Position numbers and translations under genes: made by a program. A stretch of 64,000 nucleotides of DNA from Oceanobacillus sojae (lineage in GTDB: Bacteria; Bacillota; Bacilli; Bacillales; Amphibacillaceae): the NCBI RefSeq assembly GCF_007991515.1, contig NZ_BJYM01000002.1, positions 124,001 through 188,000 of the forward strand. Reading direction: 5' to 3'. How positions within the stretch are numbered: position 1 is the stretch's first letter; each line of letters opens with the position of its first letter. The notes under the pieces are model-generated. The model had not been told where the DNA came from. It searched no databases and saw nothing but the letters and a program-made list of their open reading frames with translations. Shown in pieces: positions 35,809 through 44,871 of the stretch.

Positions 35809-35823
35809 GAATCGGCCCTTTTT
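35780..35823 (+). terminator. Terminator overlapping the small membrane gene
   Basis: AAAAAGGGCCG and CGGCCCTTTTT form a perfect 11-bp stem with a 22-nt loop and a T-run. The ascending arm and loop are inside the coding sequence ending at 35808. Confidence 0.85.
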
Positions 35824-35886
35824 CTTATCCAGGTTAAATTTTCATACCGTCTACTGCATTTAATTTGCTTATGTTTATCTCAGCTT

Positions 35887-36537
35887 TTATGAGACATCCC
35901 TTTTCTTTCTATTCTCATTTTGTTTATATTCTATCTTTAATACAAAATCCCCCAGTTTTAGATATGTAGCCTGAAATATAGGACTTTGAATGAAGGTAAA
36001 CACAAATGTAAAGATAAATACCGGCCCGCCAATAATTAATCCTAACACCAGTACGCTGCATTCTGTTATAATTCTCACTCTGCCAATAGGTGCTCCTAAT
36101 TTATCTGCAATAGAAAGCATAAAGCCGTCACGTGGCCCAGAACCGACACCGGCGGCATTGTACATTCCCCCGCCAAAACCCATAATACAAATACCAATTA
36201 ACATGAAAATAACATCCAGCCATGTATTCGTTGCTGTCGGAAGGATTCCTGTCCAATGATAGAAATCAACAAAAGATCCTATAAGCACAGCATTAAAAAA
36301 AGTACCTATTTTTATGTATCTTCGGTCTAAAATTAAGCATACACCAATCAGTATAAAAGAAATAATAATATTCCATGTTCCAACCGTAAATCCAATTTTA
36401 TCAAACATAGCAACATTTAAAACGTCCCATGGATGCACTCCTAAATGCTGCATATTAATAGTCAGTGATATTCCAGCGCTAAAAACCAATAATCCGAGCA
36501 AAAAAAATAACCATCGAAATGATTTAGCCAAAGCCAA
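35887..36537 (-). CDS. YczE-like integral membrane protein
   Basis: A 216-residue protein with five or six transmembrane helices. The pattern LGVHPWDVLNVAMFDKIGFT, and GFGGGMYNAAGVGSGPRDGF, is typical of the YczE/YyaS (YitT-related) group. B. subtilis YczE affects lipopeptide synthesis, but the molecular function is unknown. A basic C-terminal tail (KQNENRKKRDVS) faces the cytoplasm. Monocistronic. Confidence 0.82.
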   Translation of the reverse strand: MALAKSFRWLFFLLGLLVFSAGISLTINMQHLGVHPWDVLNVAMFDKIGFTVGTWNIIISFILIGVCLILDRRYIKIGTFFNAVLIGSFVDFYHWTGILPTATNTWLDVIFMLIGICIMGFGGGMYNAAGVGSGPRDGFMLSIADKLGAPIGRVRIITECSVLVLGLIIGGPVFIFTFVFTFIQSPIFQATYLKLGDFVLKIEYKQNENRKKRDVS

Positions 36538-36773
36538 GAACCTTCTTTCTATAGAAAACTTTGTAATTCAGGCCATTTCCAGGCTTGGATTACCTTAGTT
36601 ACACTTATATTTAGTACTTAAAATTTTCACTATGTCGAAATATTTCTATGATAAAATTTATAATCTTCTCCCCACAATGAGACAACCTTATGGAAACTGA
36701 TTCAATTATACGCTTTTTCACAGCAAATAAAAAGAGGGCTCCCGTTATCTTTAAAAAAGTATATTCCAATGAT

Positions 36774-36813
36774 AAAAGCAGGCTTATAGAATCTATCTAT
36801 TCCATAAACCTGC
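36774..36813 (-). terminator. Terminator of the amino-acid ABC operon
   Basis: GCAGGCTTATAGAAT pairs with ATTCCATAAACCTGC with a few mismatches. On the minus strand CTGCTTTTATC follows. It lies just after the ATPase gene. Confidence 0.7.
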
Positions 36814-36824
36814 CTTACCCTATA

Positions 36825-37547
36825 TTATAAAACTTTATTTAAAAAGTTCTTCGTCCGTTCCGAAGCTGGATTTGTAAAGATAATTTCCGGTGTATCTTCT
36901 TCCATAATAATACCCTCATCCATAAACATTACCCTGTCAGCAACCTCTCTGGCAAATCCCATTTCGTGTGTCACCACAACCATGGTCATTCCCTCTTTTG
37001 CCAATTGTTTCATTACCTCCAGAACTTCTCCAACAAGCTCCGGGTCAAGTGCTGAAGTCGGTTCATCGAAAAGCATCAGTTTCGGTTCCATCGCAAGTGC
37101 ACGCGCTATTGCTACACGCTGCTGCTGTCCCCCTGATAATTGTGCCGGATACTGATCCGCCTTCTCTGCGAGACCTACCTTTTTCAGCAACGCTTCTCCA
37201 CGCTCCCTTGCCTCTTGTACAGAAATCTTACGGACTTTCCGAGGAGCAAGCATTACATTTTCAATCACAGTTTTATGTGGAAATAAATTAAATTGCTGGA
37301 ATACCATCCCCACTTCGGTGCGAATCATATTAATATCTGTTGTCTTATCCTTTAAATTATAGCCATCAACAATAACATTTCCGCTTGTAATATCCTCTAA
37401 TAAATTTAAACAACGTAAAAAAGTACTTTTACCTGATCCACTTGGACCAATAACACATACTACTTCTTTTTCTTCTACCTCACAGTTAATTCCCTTTAAA
37501 ACTTCATTATCTCCAAAGCTTTTGTGTAAATCCTGTACAGTTATCAT
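36825..37547 (-). CDS. Polar amino acid ABC transporter ATP-binding protein
   Basis: A 240-residue ATPase of the GlnQ/HisP type: Walker [36 protein letters not shown] including the Q-loop, signature LSGGQQQR, Walker [15 protein letters not shown] and the H-loop in [16 protein letters not shown]. It powers the importer together with the membrane protein, whose stop overlaps its ATG by 1 nt. Confidence 0.96.
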   Translation of the reverse strand: MITVQDLHKSFGDNEVLKGINCEVEEKEVVCVIGPSGSGKSTFLRCLNLLEDITSGNVIVDGYNLKDKTTDINMIRTEVGMVFQQFNLFPHKTVIENVMLAPRKVRKISVQEARERGEALLKKVGLAEKADQYPAQLSGGQQQRVAIARALAMEPKLMLFDEPTSALDPELVGEVLEVMKQLAKEGMTMVVVTHEMGFAREVADRVMFMDEGIIMEEDTPEIIFTNPASERTKNFLNKVL

Positions 37548-38197
37548 TAGTAATTCAACCTTCTTTCTATATAACGCAGTAATAAGGACAGGCTAAAATT
37601 AATTACTAAGTAAAACAAAGCTACTGTTGTATAAATCTCGACTGCATTAAAATGATTCGATGCAATATATCTGCCCTGGAACATTAATTCTGGAACTAAA
37701 ATAACGGACAATAAGGAGGTATCCTTAATACTAATAATAAATTGGTTACCAAGCGGCGGTATCATCCGCTTAAAAGCCTGCGGCCAAATAATATAGCGCA
37801 TAGTCTGGTGCTTATTCAATCCCAGAGAACGTCCCGCCTCCATCTGGCCCTTATTAATGGAATCAACAGATCCGCGTACAATCTCCGCAATATACGCTCC
37901 AGAGTTTATTGCGATAACAACAATCCCCGCAGTAATCGAAGCCATTTGGAATTGCAGAATAATTGGTAGTGCGAAGTAAAGCCAAATAGCCTGAACAAGT
38001 ACTGGTGTGCCTCGAATAACTTCTACATAAATAGATGCGATAATAAAAAAGAATTTATTTTTAGATATTCTTCCCAGACCAAATATAGCCCCCAATATAA
38101 ATCCAATTAACAAACCAACAATTGAAATTAATAAAGTATAATATAAACCTTTACCTAACTGCGGTAAAAAATCAATTACCTGACCAAAATCAAACAT
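37547..38197 (-). CDS. Polar amino acid ABC transporter permease
   Basis: A 216-residue His/Glu/Gln/Arg-type permease with about five transmembrane segments. [17 protein letters not shown] and [31 protein letters not shown] form the conserved EAA-type coupling loop. It couples to the downstream ATPase. It is separated from the binding-protein gene by 240 nt with a hairpin. Confidence 0.95.
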   Translation of the reverse strand: MFDFGQVIDFLPQLGKGLYYTLLISIVGLLIGFILGAIFGLGRISKNKFFFIIASIYVEVIRGTPVLVQAIWLYFALPIILQFQMASITAGIVVIAINSGAYIAEIVRGSVDSINKGQMEAGRSLGLNKHQTMRYIIWPQAFKRMIPPLGNQFIISIKDTSLLSVILVPELMFQGRYIASNHFNAVEIYTTVALFYLVINFSLSLLLRYIERRLNY

Positions 38198-38221
38198 TCT
38201 CTCACCTCTCTAATCAATAAA

Positions 38222-38255
38222 ATAAGGAGCCGTGCATGGATTGCCAGCTCCTTAT
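38222..38255 (-). terminator. Hairpin between the binding-protein and permease genes
   Basis: ATAAGGAGC and GCTCCTTAT are perfect 9-bp arms. On the minus strand TTTTATTG follows. It probably attenuates transcription so that the binding protein is made in excess over the membrane parts. Confidence 0.65.
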
Positions 38256-38438
38256 CCCATCCTGCAAAGTCAAATGTATCAATAATTTTCGGTTAGCAAA
38301 TATTTCTAAAAAAATTTTATTTAACTGTCATCACATCACAATTTTAAATTAAATTTTTTATTATGTGTGAAGAAGCAATTAACTCCTATAGAAAAGCTAC
38401 CTTTCATTCTTTTAATAACCAGATAGTTATCTTTGATA

Positions 38439-39245
38439 TTACTCTGAAGAACCAAACCACTTATCATAAATCTCATCATATGTCCCATTTTCATGTAATG
38501 TAGCTAAAGCATCATTAATCGCAGCTACTAAATCTTCATTCCCTTTTGCAATTGCAATCCCATAATCTTCTGCCTGATATGTTTCACCAACTGCTTTTAG
38601 CCCATCACCCGTTGTGGCAATATAGTACTCTACATTAGGCAGGTCATATACTGCCGCATCGGCATTACCATTTTCAACAGACATATATACCTGATCCAGC
38701 TGTTCATAAGGGTCAATTTGCTTCTCCTCTAAATTTTCCTCCAAAAATTGTGCACTGGTAGATCCTAACCTGGTTGCAATCGTTTTACCTTCTAAATCTT
38801 CCAAACTATTAATATCCTCATTATCCTCTGGTACAGCTATAGTAATCCCTGATTCATAATAAGGATCACTAAAATCAACTGTACCTTTTCTTTCTTCCGT
38901 AATACTTATTCCAGCAACCGCAATTTCAAATTGGCCAGTCTGCAAACCTGGAATAATACCATCAAAATTCGTTGTTTGAATCTCGCCATCAATTTCAAAT
39001 CCAGCCTCTTCTGCGATTGCAGTAATTAATTCAATATCAAAGCCTACCAGCTCTCCATCCTCCATAAATTCAAATGGTACGAAAGAGTTATCGCTTACAA
39101 CAGTGTACGAATCATTTAAATCATAATCACCATTGTCTGAATCTGCGTCATCCCCTGCAGAATCATCACCACTGCCACATGCAGCTAAAACTAATAATGA
39201 AATAAGTGCCAGCATAAAAATCCAACTTTTCTTTTTTCTAAACAT
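38439..39245 (-). CDS. Amino acid ABC transporter substrate-binding lipoprotein
   Basis: A 268-residue lipoprotein: MFRKKKSWIFMLALISLLVL then lipobox LAAC. The ATG at 39245 lies 9 nt after AGGGGG. A short acidic linker is followed by the family 3 binding fold: SYTVVSDNSFVPFEFMEDGE, GFDIELITAIAEEAGF, FDGIIPGLQTGQFEIAVAGISITEER. It resembles GlnH/ArtP-type proteins. The ligand is likely a polar amino acid such as glutamine or arginine; the exact one is unknown. Confidence 0.93.
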   Translation of the reverse strand: MFRKKKSWIFMLALISLLVLAACGSGDDSAGDDADSDNGDYDLNDSYTVVSDNSFVPFEFMEDGELVGFDIELITAIAEEAGFEIDGEIQTTNFDGIIPGLQTGQFEIAVAGISITEERKGTVDFSDPYYESGITIAVPEDNEDINSLEDLEGKTIATRLGSTSAQFLEENLEEKQIDPYEQLDQVYMSVENGNADAAVYDLPNVEYYIATTGDGLKAVGETYQAEDYGIAIAKGNEDLVAAINDALATLHENGTYDEIYDKWFGSSE

Positions 39246-39292
39246 CAAAAATTACCCCCTGTTATTTGATTTTAATTCTGTGGATAACTCTA

Positions 39293-39301
39293 AGTATAAC
39301 A
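39293..39301 (-). promoter_or_regulatory. Candidate extended -10 promoter of the amino-acid ABC operon
   Basis: On the minus strand TGTTATACT gives an extended -10 about 50 nt before the binding-protein start. No clear -35. The rest of the 300-bp divergent gap shows nothing else recognisable. Confidence 0.4.
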
Positions 39302-39546
39302 AAATTCCATTTTTATTAAAAATTCACTTTTAACCCATATTTCTGAAAATATAGGGGAATTCTGTGATTTTAAGTCTTTACCCATCACTTACTGTCTTTA
39401 AACTCGGAAATCTTCAAAAATTCTTTCCTTTTCACATAGTTATGGCAAAAGTTAGGTTTTAAAGTAAAAATAAATGAAATCTGTTAAACTGTTTCTATGG
39501 ATTTCAATTACAGATAAATCAAGATTACAGGGGGCGTTGTATCAAT

Positions 39547-39888
39547 ATGCAGGATAATATCTCTATTCTGGAATGGAAAGTATTTGTTGAAAAGAAACGT
39601 AAGAAGAAAATGTTAGTGAAGTTAATCTGGAGTGATACAGATAAATTAACATTGATTATCTCTCCAAATATCAAGGTCAATTCTTTTATAATTGATGAAA
39701 AGGAAGGTTTTCTTTTTTATGATATAGAGGGTAAGCAAATAACGGATCCAATCCCCTCTATTATTCCTGGCAGCGCATTAATAGATGGACAAATCCCTGT
39801 AAAAGCTATATCAGATGGGAATGTAACGCTTTATGGGAAAAGTTTATCCAACCAGGAAATAGATGAATTAAATCAATCAATACATTAA
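39547..39888 (+). CDS. Hypothetical protein, 113 aa
   Basis: A soluble 113-residue protein with no recognised family. It starts MQDNISILEWKVFVEKKRKK (a basic patch at residues 16-22) and continues with beta-rich sequence (KLIWSDTDKLTLIISPNIKV, GFLFYDIEGKQITDP). GGGGG lies 12 nt upstream. It stands alone, divergent from the ABC importer and converging on the BASS gene. Confidence 0.6.
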   Translation: MQDNISILEWKVFVEKKRKKKMLVKLIWSDTDKLTLIISPNIKVNSFIIDEKEGFLFYDIEGKQITDPIPSIIPGSALIDGQIPVKAISDGNVTLYGKSLSNQEIDELNQSIH

Positions 39889-39889
39889 A

Positions 39890-39930
39890 AAAGTCTCTGG
39901 CAGATAGCTTTTTCTATCTCCAGAGACTTT
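39890..39930. terminator. Bidirectional terminator between converging genes
   Basis: AAAGTCTCTGG and CCAGAGACTTT form an 11-bp stem, extended inside by AGATAG/CTATCT. It lies between the hypothetical gene and the BASS transporter gene. Confidence 0.85.
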
Positions 39931-39934
39931 CTTG

Positions 39935-40888
39935 TTAAGTATTATTCTTTTTCTCGCCATATTTTGACCAGTACGTTGCAAGGATTGGCCCTGAAATATT
40001 ATGCCATATGCTGAAGATAACACTTGGTACGGCAGCAATTGGTGTAGCTGAAAAGAATGTCAAAGCCAATGTAGAGGCCAGTCCAGAGTTCTGCATACCA
40101 ACCTCGATGGATACCGCCTTTTGATCTGAAAAGTTTAGTTTAAAGAGTCTTGCTGTAACAAACCCAAGTAACAAGCCTAGTATATTATGCAGCACAACAA
40201 CACCAAAAATGAGTAACCCTGATGTTGCAACTGCATCCTTATTTACGGATACTACTGCTGCGGCAACTGCAACAATACCAATAACGGAAACAAGCGGAAG
40301 TACAGAAATACTTTTTTCTACCTGTTTGCTGAATAATAAGCGGATGACAAAACCTAAAATAATTGGAAGAAGTACAACCTGCAATATCTGAATAAACATT
40401 TCCTTAAAAGAAACCGGCATCCATTGATTCGCTAATAAAAGTGTTAAAGCAGGCGTTAAAACTGGCGCAAGTAACGTAGAAACGGTTGTTGCTGATACAG
40501 ACAAAGCTGTATTCCCTTTTGCTAAGTAAGTAATTACATTAGATGCAGTTCCGCCTGGTGCACACCCTACCAGAATCACACCTACTGCGACCTCCGGGGG
40601 CAATTGAAAAGCAATAGATAATCCATATGCCAACAGCGGCATAATAATATATTGCGCAAGCACAGTGATAAATACACTTTTGGGAGCTTTTAATACTTCC
40701 TTAAAATCTTTGGGCGTAAGCGTTAACCCCATTCCAAACATAATAATTCCTAATAAAATACTTACATGTGGTGCAATCCAGGTAAACCCGCCTGGAAACA
40801 GGAAACTGACAACCGCAAATAGAATTACCCAAGCAGCAAATGTATTTCCTGCAATACTACTGATTCTTTCTAAAACCTTCACTTCCAA
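39935..40888 (-). CDS. Bile acid:sodium symporter (BASS) family transporter
   Basis: A 317-residue protein with about ten transmembrane helices. MFGMGLTLTPKDFKEVLKAPK and LVGCAPGGTASNVITYLAKGN (the unwound cross-over helix) are diagnostic for the BASS family; EVGMQNSGLASTLAL is the second cross-over. It likely couples import of an organic acid to sodium. The substrate is unknown; bacterial members carry pantothenate, bile acids or keto acids. A perfect inverted repeat lies just before its RBS. Confidence 0.88.
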   Translation of the reverse strand: MEVKVLERISSIAGNTFAAWVILFAVVSFLFPGGFTWIAPHVSILLGIIMFGMGLTLTPKDFKEVLKAPKSVFITVLAQYIIMPLLAYGLSIAFQLPPEVAVGVILVGCAPGGTASNVITYLAKGNTALSVSATTVSTLLAPVLTPALTLLLANQWMPVSFKEMFIQILQVVLLPIILGFVIRLLFSKQVEKSISVLPLVSVIGIVAVAAAVVSVNKDAVATSGLLIFGVVVLHNILGLLLGFVTARLFKLNFSDQKAVSIEVGMQNSGLASTLALTFFSATPIAAVPSVIFSIWHNISGPILATYWSKYGEKKNNT

Positions 40889-40902
40889 ATCCTCCTAAAG
40901 TA

Positions 40903-40933
40903 ATTTTTCTGACAGCTCTGTTGTCAGAAAAAT
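40903..40933 (-). promoter_or_regulatory. Perfect 12-bp inverted repeat in the leader of the BASS gene
   Basis: ATTTTTCTGACA and TGTCAGAAAAAT flank a 7-nt spacer, directly upstream of the RBS (AGGAGG at about 40892). It could be an operator or a leader hairpin that occludes initiation. Confidence 0.55.
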
Positions 40934-41136
40934 CAAAACAATCTAATATTACAGAAGGACGAAATCAATAGAATTCGCTTTTAATTTCTATCCTTTTAAA
41001 AATAAGAGATGTTCTATATCATACCAAAACTCTGATAATTATGTCTATATTAAATTGAAATATTTTTACATTTATATAATATTATCCAACAGTCTATTTA
41101 TGTTAAAAATGCTTGAAAACAGCTGTTAAAATTTTT

Positions 41137-41883
41137 TTAATTAAAAATAAGATTCAACCCACCAAGAGTGGCGAGAACCAAAATTAAAATAGTAAATACG
41201 CGCTGTGGAATATATTTCAGTACTCTTGCTCCTGTAAACGCTCCAATTAATATAATTGGTATCAGCATCATATTAACAGAAAGTGTATTCAGTGTAATAA
41301 TTTCCAAGTGAACATAAAAAGGAAACTTAATCAAATTCACTGTTAAAAAGAACCAGGCTCCTGTTCCAATCAGCTCTTTCTTCGGCAGCCCTTTTACTAA
41401 CAAATAAATGGTCATAATTGCACCAGCAGCATTTCCGACCATCGTCGTAAAACCGCCAAGCACCCCAATAAAAACAATAAATAGAAACGAATTTGGCAGT
41501 ATCTCGTTAAAACGGGCTCCAAGCTTTTGCCGAATTAAATTTAGTGCAATCATCACTAATACAATCACACCAATCATCGGCTTCAACCATCCATCTCCAA
41601 TATTTTGCAAAACGAAAAAGCCGCTGATAATTCCTATTAGCACCCATGGAATGAGACTTATTAAATATTTCCATACAACATTTCTTCTGTAGTATGTAAC
41701 TGCAAATAAATCACCAATCAAAAGCATCGGCAGTAAAAACCCGACTGATTCTCTTGCCGGAAGAACAAACATAATTAACGTAACTACTAAAATAATCATG
41801 TTTGGCAGCCCGGATTTTGAGAAACCAATCAGTAAAGCACATAAACCGATTATCAGCCAATCCAGTAATTCGAGCTCTAGCAT
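41137..41883 (-). CDS. TauE/SafE-family sulfite/anion exporter-like protein
   Basis: A 248-residue protein with about seven transmembrane helices. LIGFSKSGLPNMIILVVTLIM near the N-terminus and GGFTTMVGNAAGAIMTIYLL in the middle are the duplicated TauE/SafE motifs. The family exports or imports sulfite, organosulfonates or related anions. No sulfur-metabolism genes are adjacent, so the substrate is open. Monocistronic. Confidence 0.87.
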   Translation of the reverse strand: MLELELLDWLIIGLCALLIGFSKSGLPNMIILVVTLIMFVLPARESVGFLLPMLLIGDLFAVTYYRRNVVWKYLISLIPWVLIGIISGFFVLQNIGDGWLKPMIGVIVLVMIALNLIRQKLGARFNEILPNSFLFIVFIGVLGGFTTMVGNAAGAIMTIYLLVKGLPKKELIGTGAWFFLTVNLIKFPFYVHLEIITLNTLSVNMMLIPIILIGAFTGARVLKYIPQRVFTILILVLATLGGLNLIFN

Positions 41884-41979
41884 CTTTCTTCTCCTTTAAA
41901 TTCTATTATTCCCGTCTCAATCCTATCTATTTAACAAATAATAAAAAGGGATTAATTCTATGAACATATATAAACACAC

Positions 41980-42020
41980 AGAAAAGGTATACACACAATC
42001 TATGAGGCTATACCTTTTCT
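41980..42020 (-). terminator. Terminator after the SoxA-like gene
   Basis: AGAAAAGGTATA and TATACCTTTTCT are perfect 12-bp arms, 10 nt after the stop of the SoxA-like gene; a short T/A-rich tail follows on the minus strand. Confidence 0.75.
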
Positions 42021-42029
42021 ACTATGCTA

Positions 42030-43163
42030 TTATTGATAATCAAATCGATTTAAACGAAAGCTCTCTAAACTTACAGCAGGCTCTTTATCCATCAGCATTT
42101 TTGCTAAGCTTTCCCCAATACCGCTGCTGAATTTAAAACCATGACCGGAGAACCCGCAAGCAACAAGAACATTATCATATCCTGGTAAATAATCAATAAT
42201 AAAATCTTCATCTGGAGTAAGTGTATACGTACACACTCTTCCCTCCTTCAGCTCGATATCCTCAGAAAAATACTTATGTGCAAAAGAAAGTGTTTCTTGT
42301 TCATCTTCTGGAAATGTGCTAAATGGCTCCAGTTCTTCATGATTCTTTAAGAGATGACCCCCGTCATGCCTGCCGATTTTTATACCAGCTCCATCAATAC
42401 TTGGAAAACCATAATATGTACTTTCCTCATCAATATATCCCCAGCCGGGAAACAATCCTTCTTTATAATTTGATTCCTCTGCCTTGAACCAGGAAAACGT
42501 CTTACGAACTGGAGTAAGAGGCAAATTAATACCGAGCATACGCGTTACTTGATTAGTACCCTTACCGGCGGAGATAAGCAGCTTCTTCCCTTTGACTTCA
42601 CTATTTGTTAATTTCACTGTAACTTGATCAGCTGTCATTTCGACACCTTGTACATAACTGTTTGTATATAAATCTGCACCATTTTTTTCTGCCAATACCC
42701 GATAAGCCCGAACAATATTTTCACTGAACAGTACACCAGAATTTTTCTCAAAATAACCAATCATTCCATCCTTTAATTGGAACCCCTGCCAGCGTCTATT
42801 AATTTCTTCTGCTGTCATCACTTCTAAAGAAAGATTATATTCCTCTGCTGATTTTCGTACTGTTTCTAAAAATTCATTTCCTTTTGAGCCAAAGTTAAGA
42901 ATGCCTGTCTTTGAAAATATCCTTTCTTCCGTTTTTTCTTCCAACTCTTCCCATAGTTTTTGTGAATATAAAGCCAAAGGAACATAATTACCGCCTTCTC
43001 CATAGGCATGCCGAATCAGTCTTGTTCCTCCATGATGCGAACCTTCATTATGAGGAGGTTCATAAGAATCAATCAATGCCACCGTCTGACCGGATTCCGT
43101 TAAATAACAGCCGGCTGACATCCCCATGGATCCGGCACCAATAATAATAACGTCATATATCAT
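42030..43163 (-). CDS. Monomeric sarcosine oxidase-like FAD enzyme
   Basis: A 377-residue enzyme from MIYDVIIIGAGSMGMSAGCY (FAD loop GAGSMG). GAAGGGAG lies 9 nt upstream of this ATG; one three codons earlier is too close. NEGSHHGGTRLIRHAYGEG is the SoxA/MSOX signature, VCTYTLTPDEDFIIDYLPG carries the cysteine that binds FAD covalently in monomeric sarcosine oxidase, and CGFSGHGFKF closes the site. It should oxidise an N-methyl amino acid, releasing formaldehyde and peroxide. Confidence 0.9.
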   Translation of the reverse strand: MIYDVIIIGAGSMGMSAGCYLTESGQTVALIDSYEPPHNEGSHHGGTRLIRHAYGEGGNYVPLALYSQKLWEELEEKTEERIFSKTGILNFGSKGNEFLETVRKSAEEYNLSLEVMTAEEINRRWQGFQLKDGMIGYFEKNSGVLFSENIVRAYRVLAEKNGADLYTNSYVQGVEMTADQVTVKLTNSEVKGKKLLISAGKGTNQVTRMLGINLPLTPVRKTFSWFKAEESNYKEGLFPGWGYIDEESTYYGFPSIDGAGIKIGRHDGGHLLKNHEELEPFSTFPEDEQETLSFAHKYFSEDIELKEGRVCTYTLTPDEDFIIDYLPGYDNVLVACGFSGHGFKFSSGIGESLAKMLMDKEPAVSLESFRLNRFDYQ

Positions 43164-43200
43164 CTTTACCATCTCCCTTCACTCATCTCTGCGGTTTTTT

Positions 43201-43674
43201 CTACTCAGCAATTCTTTTAATTTGTTCGTAAATCTCTGGATGATTCTTGCGAAGCTTTACAGGCTTCCATGCTTCATTCACCCACATATGCGTTGTTTTT
43301 CCTGTTGTCAGCAACTCACCGTAAGGCTCATCTGCTGTAGCGCTCCGCATCCCATTTGCTTTCCAATCCTCTTCCGTAATTCTTCTGGCCTCATATTCAA
43401 AAGCAAGACGAATTGGTGAATACTGCTCAATACGTGTAAACAATACAACCAAATCATCAAATCTTGCAGAACTTTTATAAACAGCACTTGCATCCAATAC
43501 CGGTAAAAGCAGGCCCTGTTCTTCAAGAGCGTGATAGGACATTTCAAAGTGTCTCATCCACTCTGTTCGCCCAACCTCAAACCAGGTAATATAATTTCCG
43601 TGATGAACTACTCCCATTTGATCGGTGTCCTTGTATTGTACGCGCATTTTATACTGATGCCATGCTTGTGTCAT
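43201..43674 (-). CDS. Acyl-CoA thioesterase (YbgC/4HBT family)
   Basis: A 157-residue hotdog-fold protein. YKDTDQMGVVHHGNYITWFE contains the catalytic aspartate and the conserved motif of the YbgC/FadM 4-hydroxybenzoyl-CoA thioesterase group; GRTEWMRH follows. It hydrolyses acyl-CoA thioesters in the cytoplasm. It is 37 nt upstream of the SoxA-like gene and possibly co-transcribed, though no pathway link is clear. Confidence 0.9.
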   Translation of the reverse strand: MTQAWHQYKMRVQYKDTDQMGVVHHGNYITWFEVGRTEWMRHFEMSYHALEEQGLLLPVLDASAVYKSSARFDDLVVLFTRIEQYSPIRLAFEYEARRITEEDWKANGMRSATADEPYGELLTTGKTTHMWVNEAWKPVKLRKNHPEIYEQIKRIAE

Positions 43675-43791
43675 TTCTATTTCCTCCTGTTTCTTAAAAC
43701 TAGCAATTTAAATTGATGTATAATAATTCTCTATATAAATTATAGCATTAAGTATTCGGTAAATTAATTTGCAAGGTTTATAAAAACTAAA

Positions 43792-43829
43792 AAATTCCTA
43801 TCATCATAATTCGTTGACAATAGGAATTT
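43792..43829 (-). terminator. Terminator of the sugar-acid operon
   Basis: AAATTCCTAT and ATAGGAATTT form a 10-bp stem 60 nt after the hydroxyacid dehydrogenase stop; TTTTTAG follows on the minus strand. Confidence 0.75.
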
Positions 43830-43889
43830 ATCTTAGTTAATGCTTGTTGTATTGAAAAAAAGATTTTAATTTATTGGATATCCGCAATA

Positions 43890-44840
43890 CTAGTAACCTT
43901 GTATTACATCAACAATATTAATCATATCTTTACTATTACTTTTATATTTCTTAAAGTTCTCAGAAAATATCTCTAATGCTCTGTCGAAATAATGCGGAGA
44001 AACCCCTGATAAATGAGTAGTTACGGTAATATTTTCTTCCTCCCAAAATGGATGATTCTTTGGAAGAGGTTCTTGTTCAAATACATCTAATACTGCATGG
44101 GATATTTCCTTTTCACACACAGCTTTTAGTACATCTTCCCCGCTGACTGCATCTCCTCTTCCTATATTTACAAATACTGCATGTTCAGGCATTAATTCAA
44201 AATGTTTATACTGAAAGAAGCCTTTAGTCTCTGGAGTACTTGGAAGTATAGAAACTATAAAATCTGCTTCATTCAAATACTTATTCATCTCTTTAAAAGC
44301 AATGTTCTTATCAAAATACTCTATTTGTCTCCCGCTTCTTGAAACTCCAATAGTTTTCATTTGAAAAGCTTTTGCTATTTTTGCAATTTCTCTTCCTAAG
44401 ACTCCAGTTCCAGCAATCAACATTGTTTTGTTCGTTATCTCTTCCATATGAATATCTCTTGTCCAAATTTTATTTTTCTCATTTTCTATTAATACTTTTC
44501 CTTTTCTATAAACCAACATTAATACAAAGAATACATATTCAGACATTGGCGCTTTATGGATGCCTTTAGCACTTGTAACCAGGATACCCCTTTTATTTAT
44601 CTCTTCAAATGGAAGCTGGTCAACACCAGCGGCAATAACCATTATCCACTTTAATTTAGATGCTTTTTGAATTAGAGGTTCTGTTAAATCATTACCATAG
44701 GTTATTAAAATCTCAACATTTGAAAGGTAAGCTTCCGCCTCTTCCATATTGCTACAAAAGATGAATTCATCCTCTGGGAACAAGTTTTTTAACTTCAGTC
44801 GGTTTTCTTGCGGTAATTCAGCCGTTGCTAATATCTTCAA
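43890..44840 (-). CDS. D-isomer-specific 2-hydroxyacid dehydrogenase (TTG start)
   Basis: A 316-residue protein (MKILATAELPQENRLKLKNL). The TTG at 44840 lies 7 nt after AGGAGG and is chosen because the longer frame begins inside that site. NAD binding is at IAGTGVLGREIAKIAKAF; catalytic residues are the Arg in VNIGRGDAVSGED, Glu in VLDVFEQEPLP and His in TTHLSGVSPHY. It would reduce a 2-keto acid such as glyoxylate, hydroxypyruvate or a keto-sugar acid. It is the last gene of the dctP1 unit. Confidence 0.88.
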   Translation of the reverse strand: MKILATAELPQENRLKLKNLFPEDEFIFCSNMEEAEAYLSNVEILITYGNDLTEPLIQKASKLKWIMVIAAGVDQLPFEEINKRGILVTSAKGIHKAPMSEYVFFVLMLVYRKGKVLIENEKNKIWTRDIHMEEITNKTMLIAGTGVLGREIAKIAKAFQMKTIGVSRSGRQIEYFDKNIAFKEMNKYLNEADFIVSILPSTPETKGFFQYKHFELMPEHAVFVNIGRGDAVSGEDVLKAVCEKEISHAVLDVFEQEPLPKNHPFWEEENITVTTHLSGVSPHYFDRALEIFSENFKKYKSNSKDMINIVDVIQGY

Positions 44841-44871
44841 GTGAATTCCTCCTGTCAATTTTTGGTTCAGC

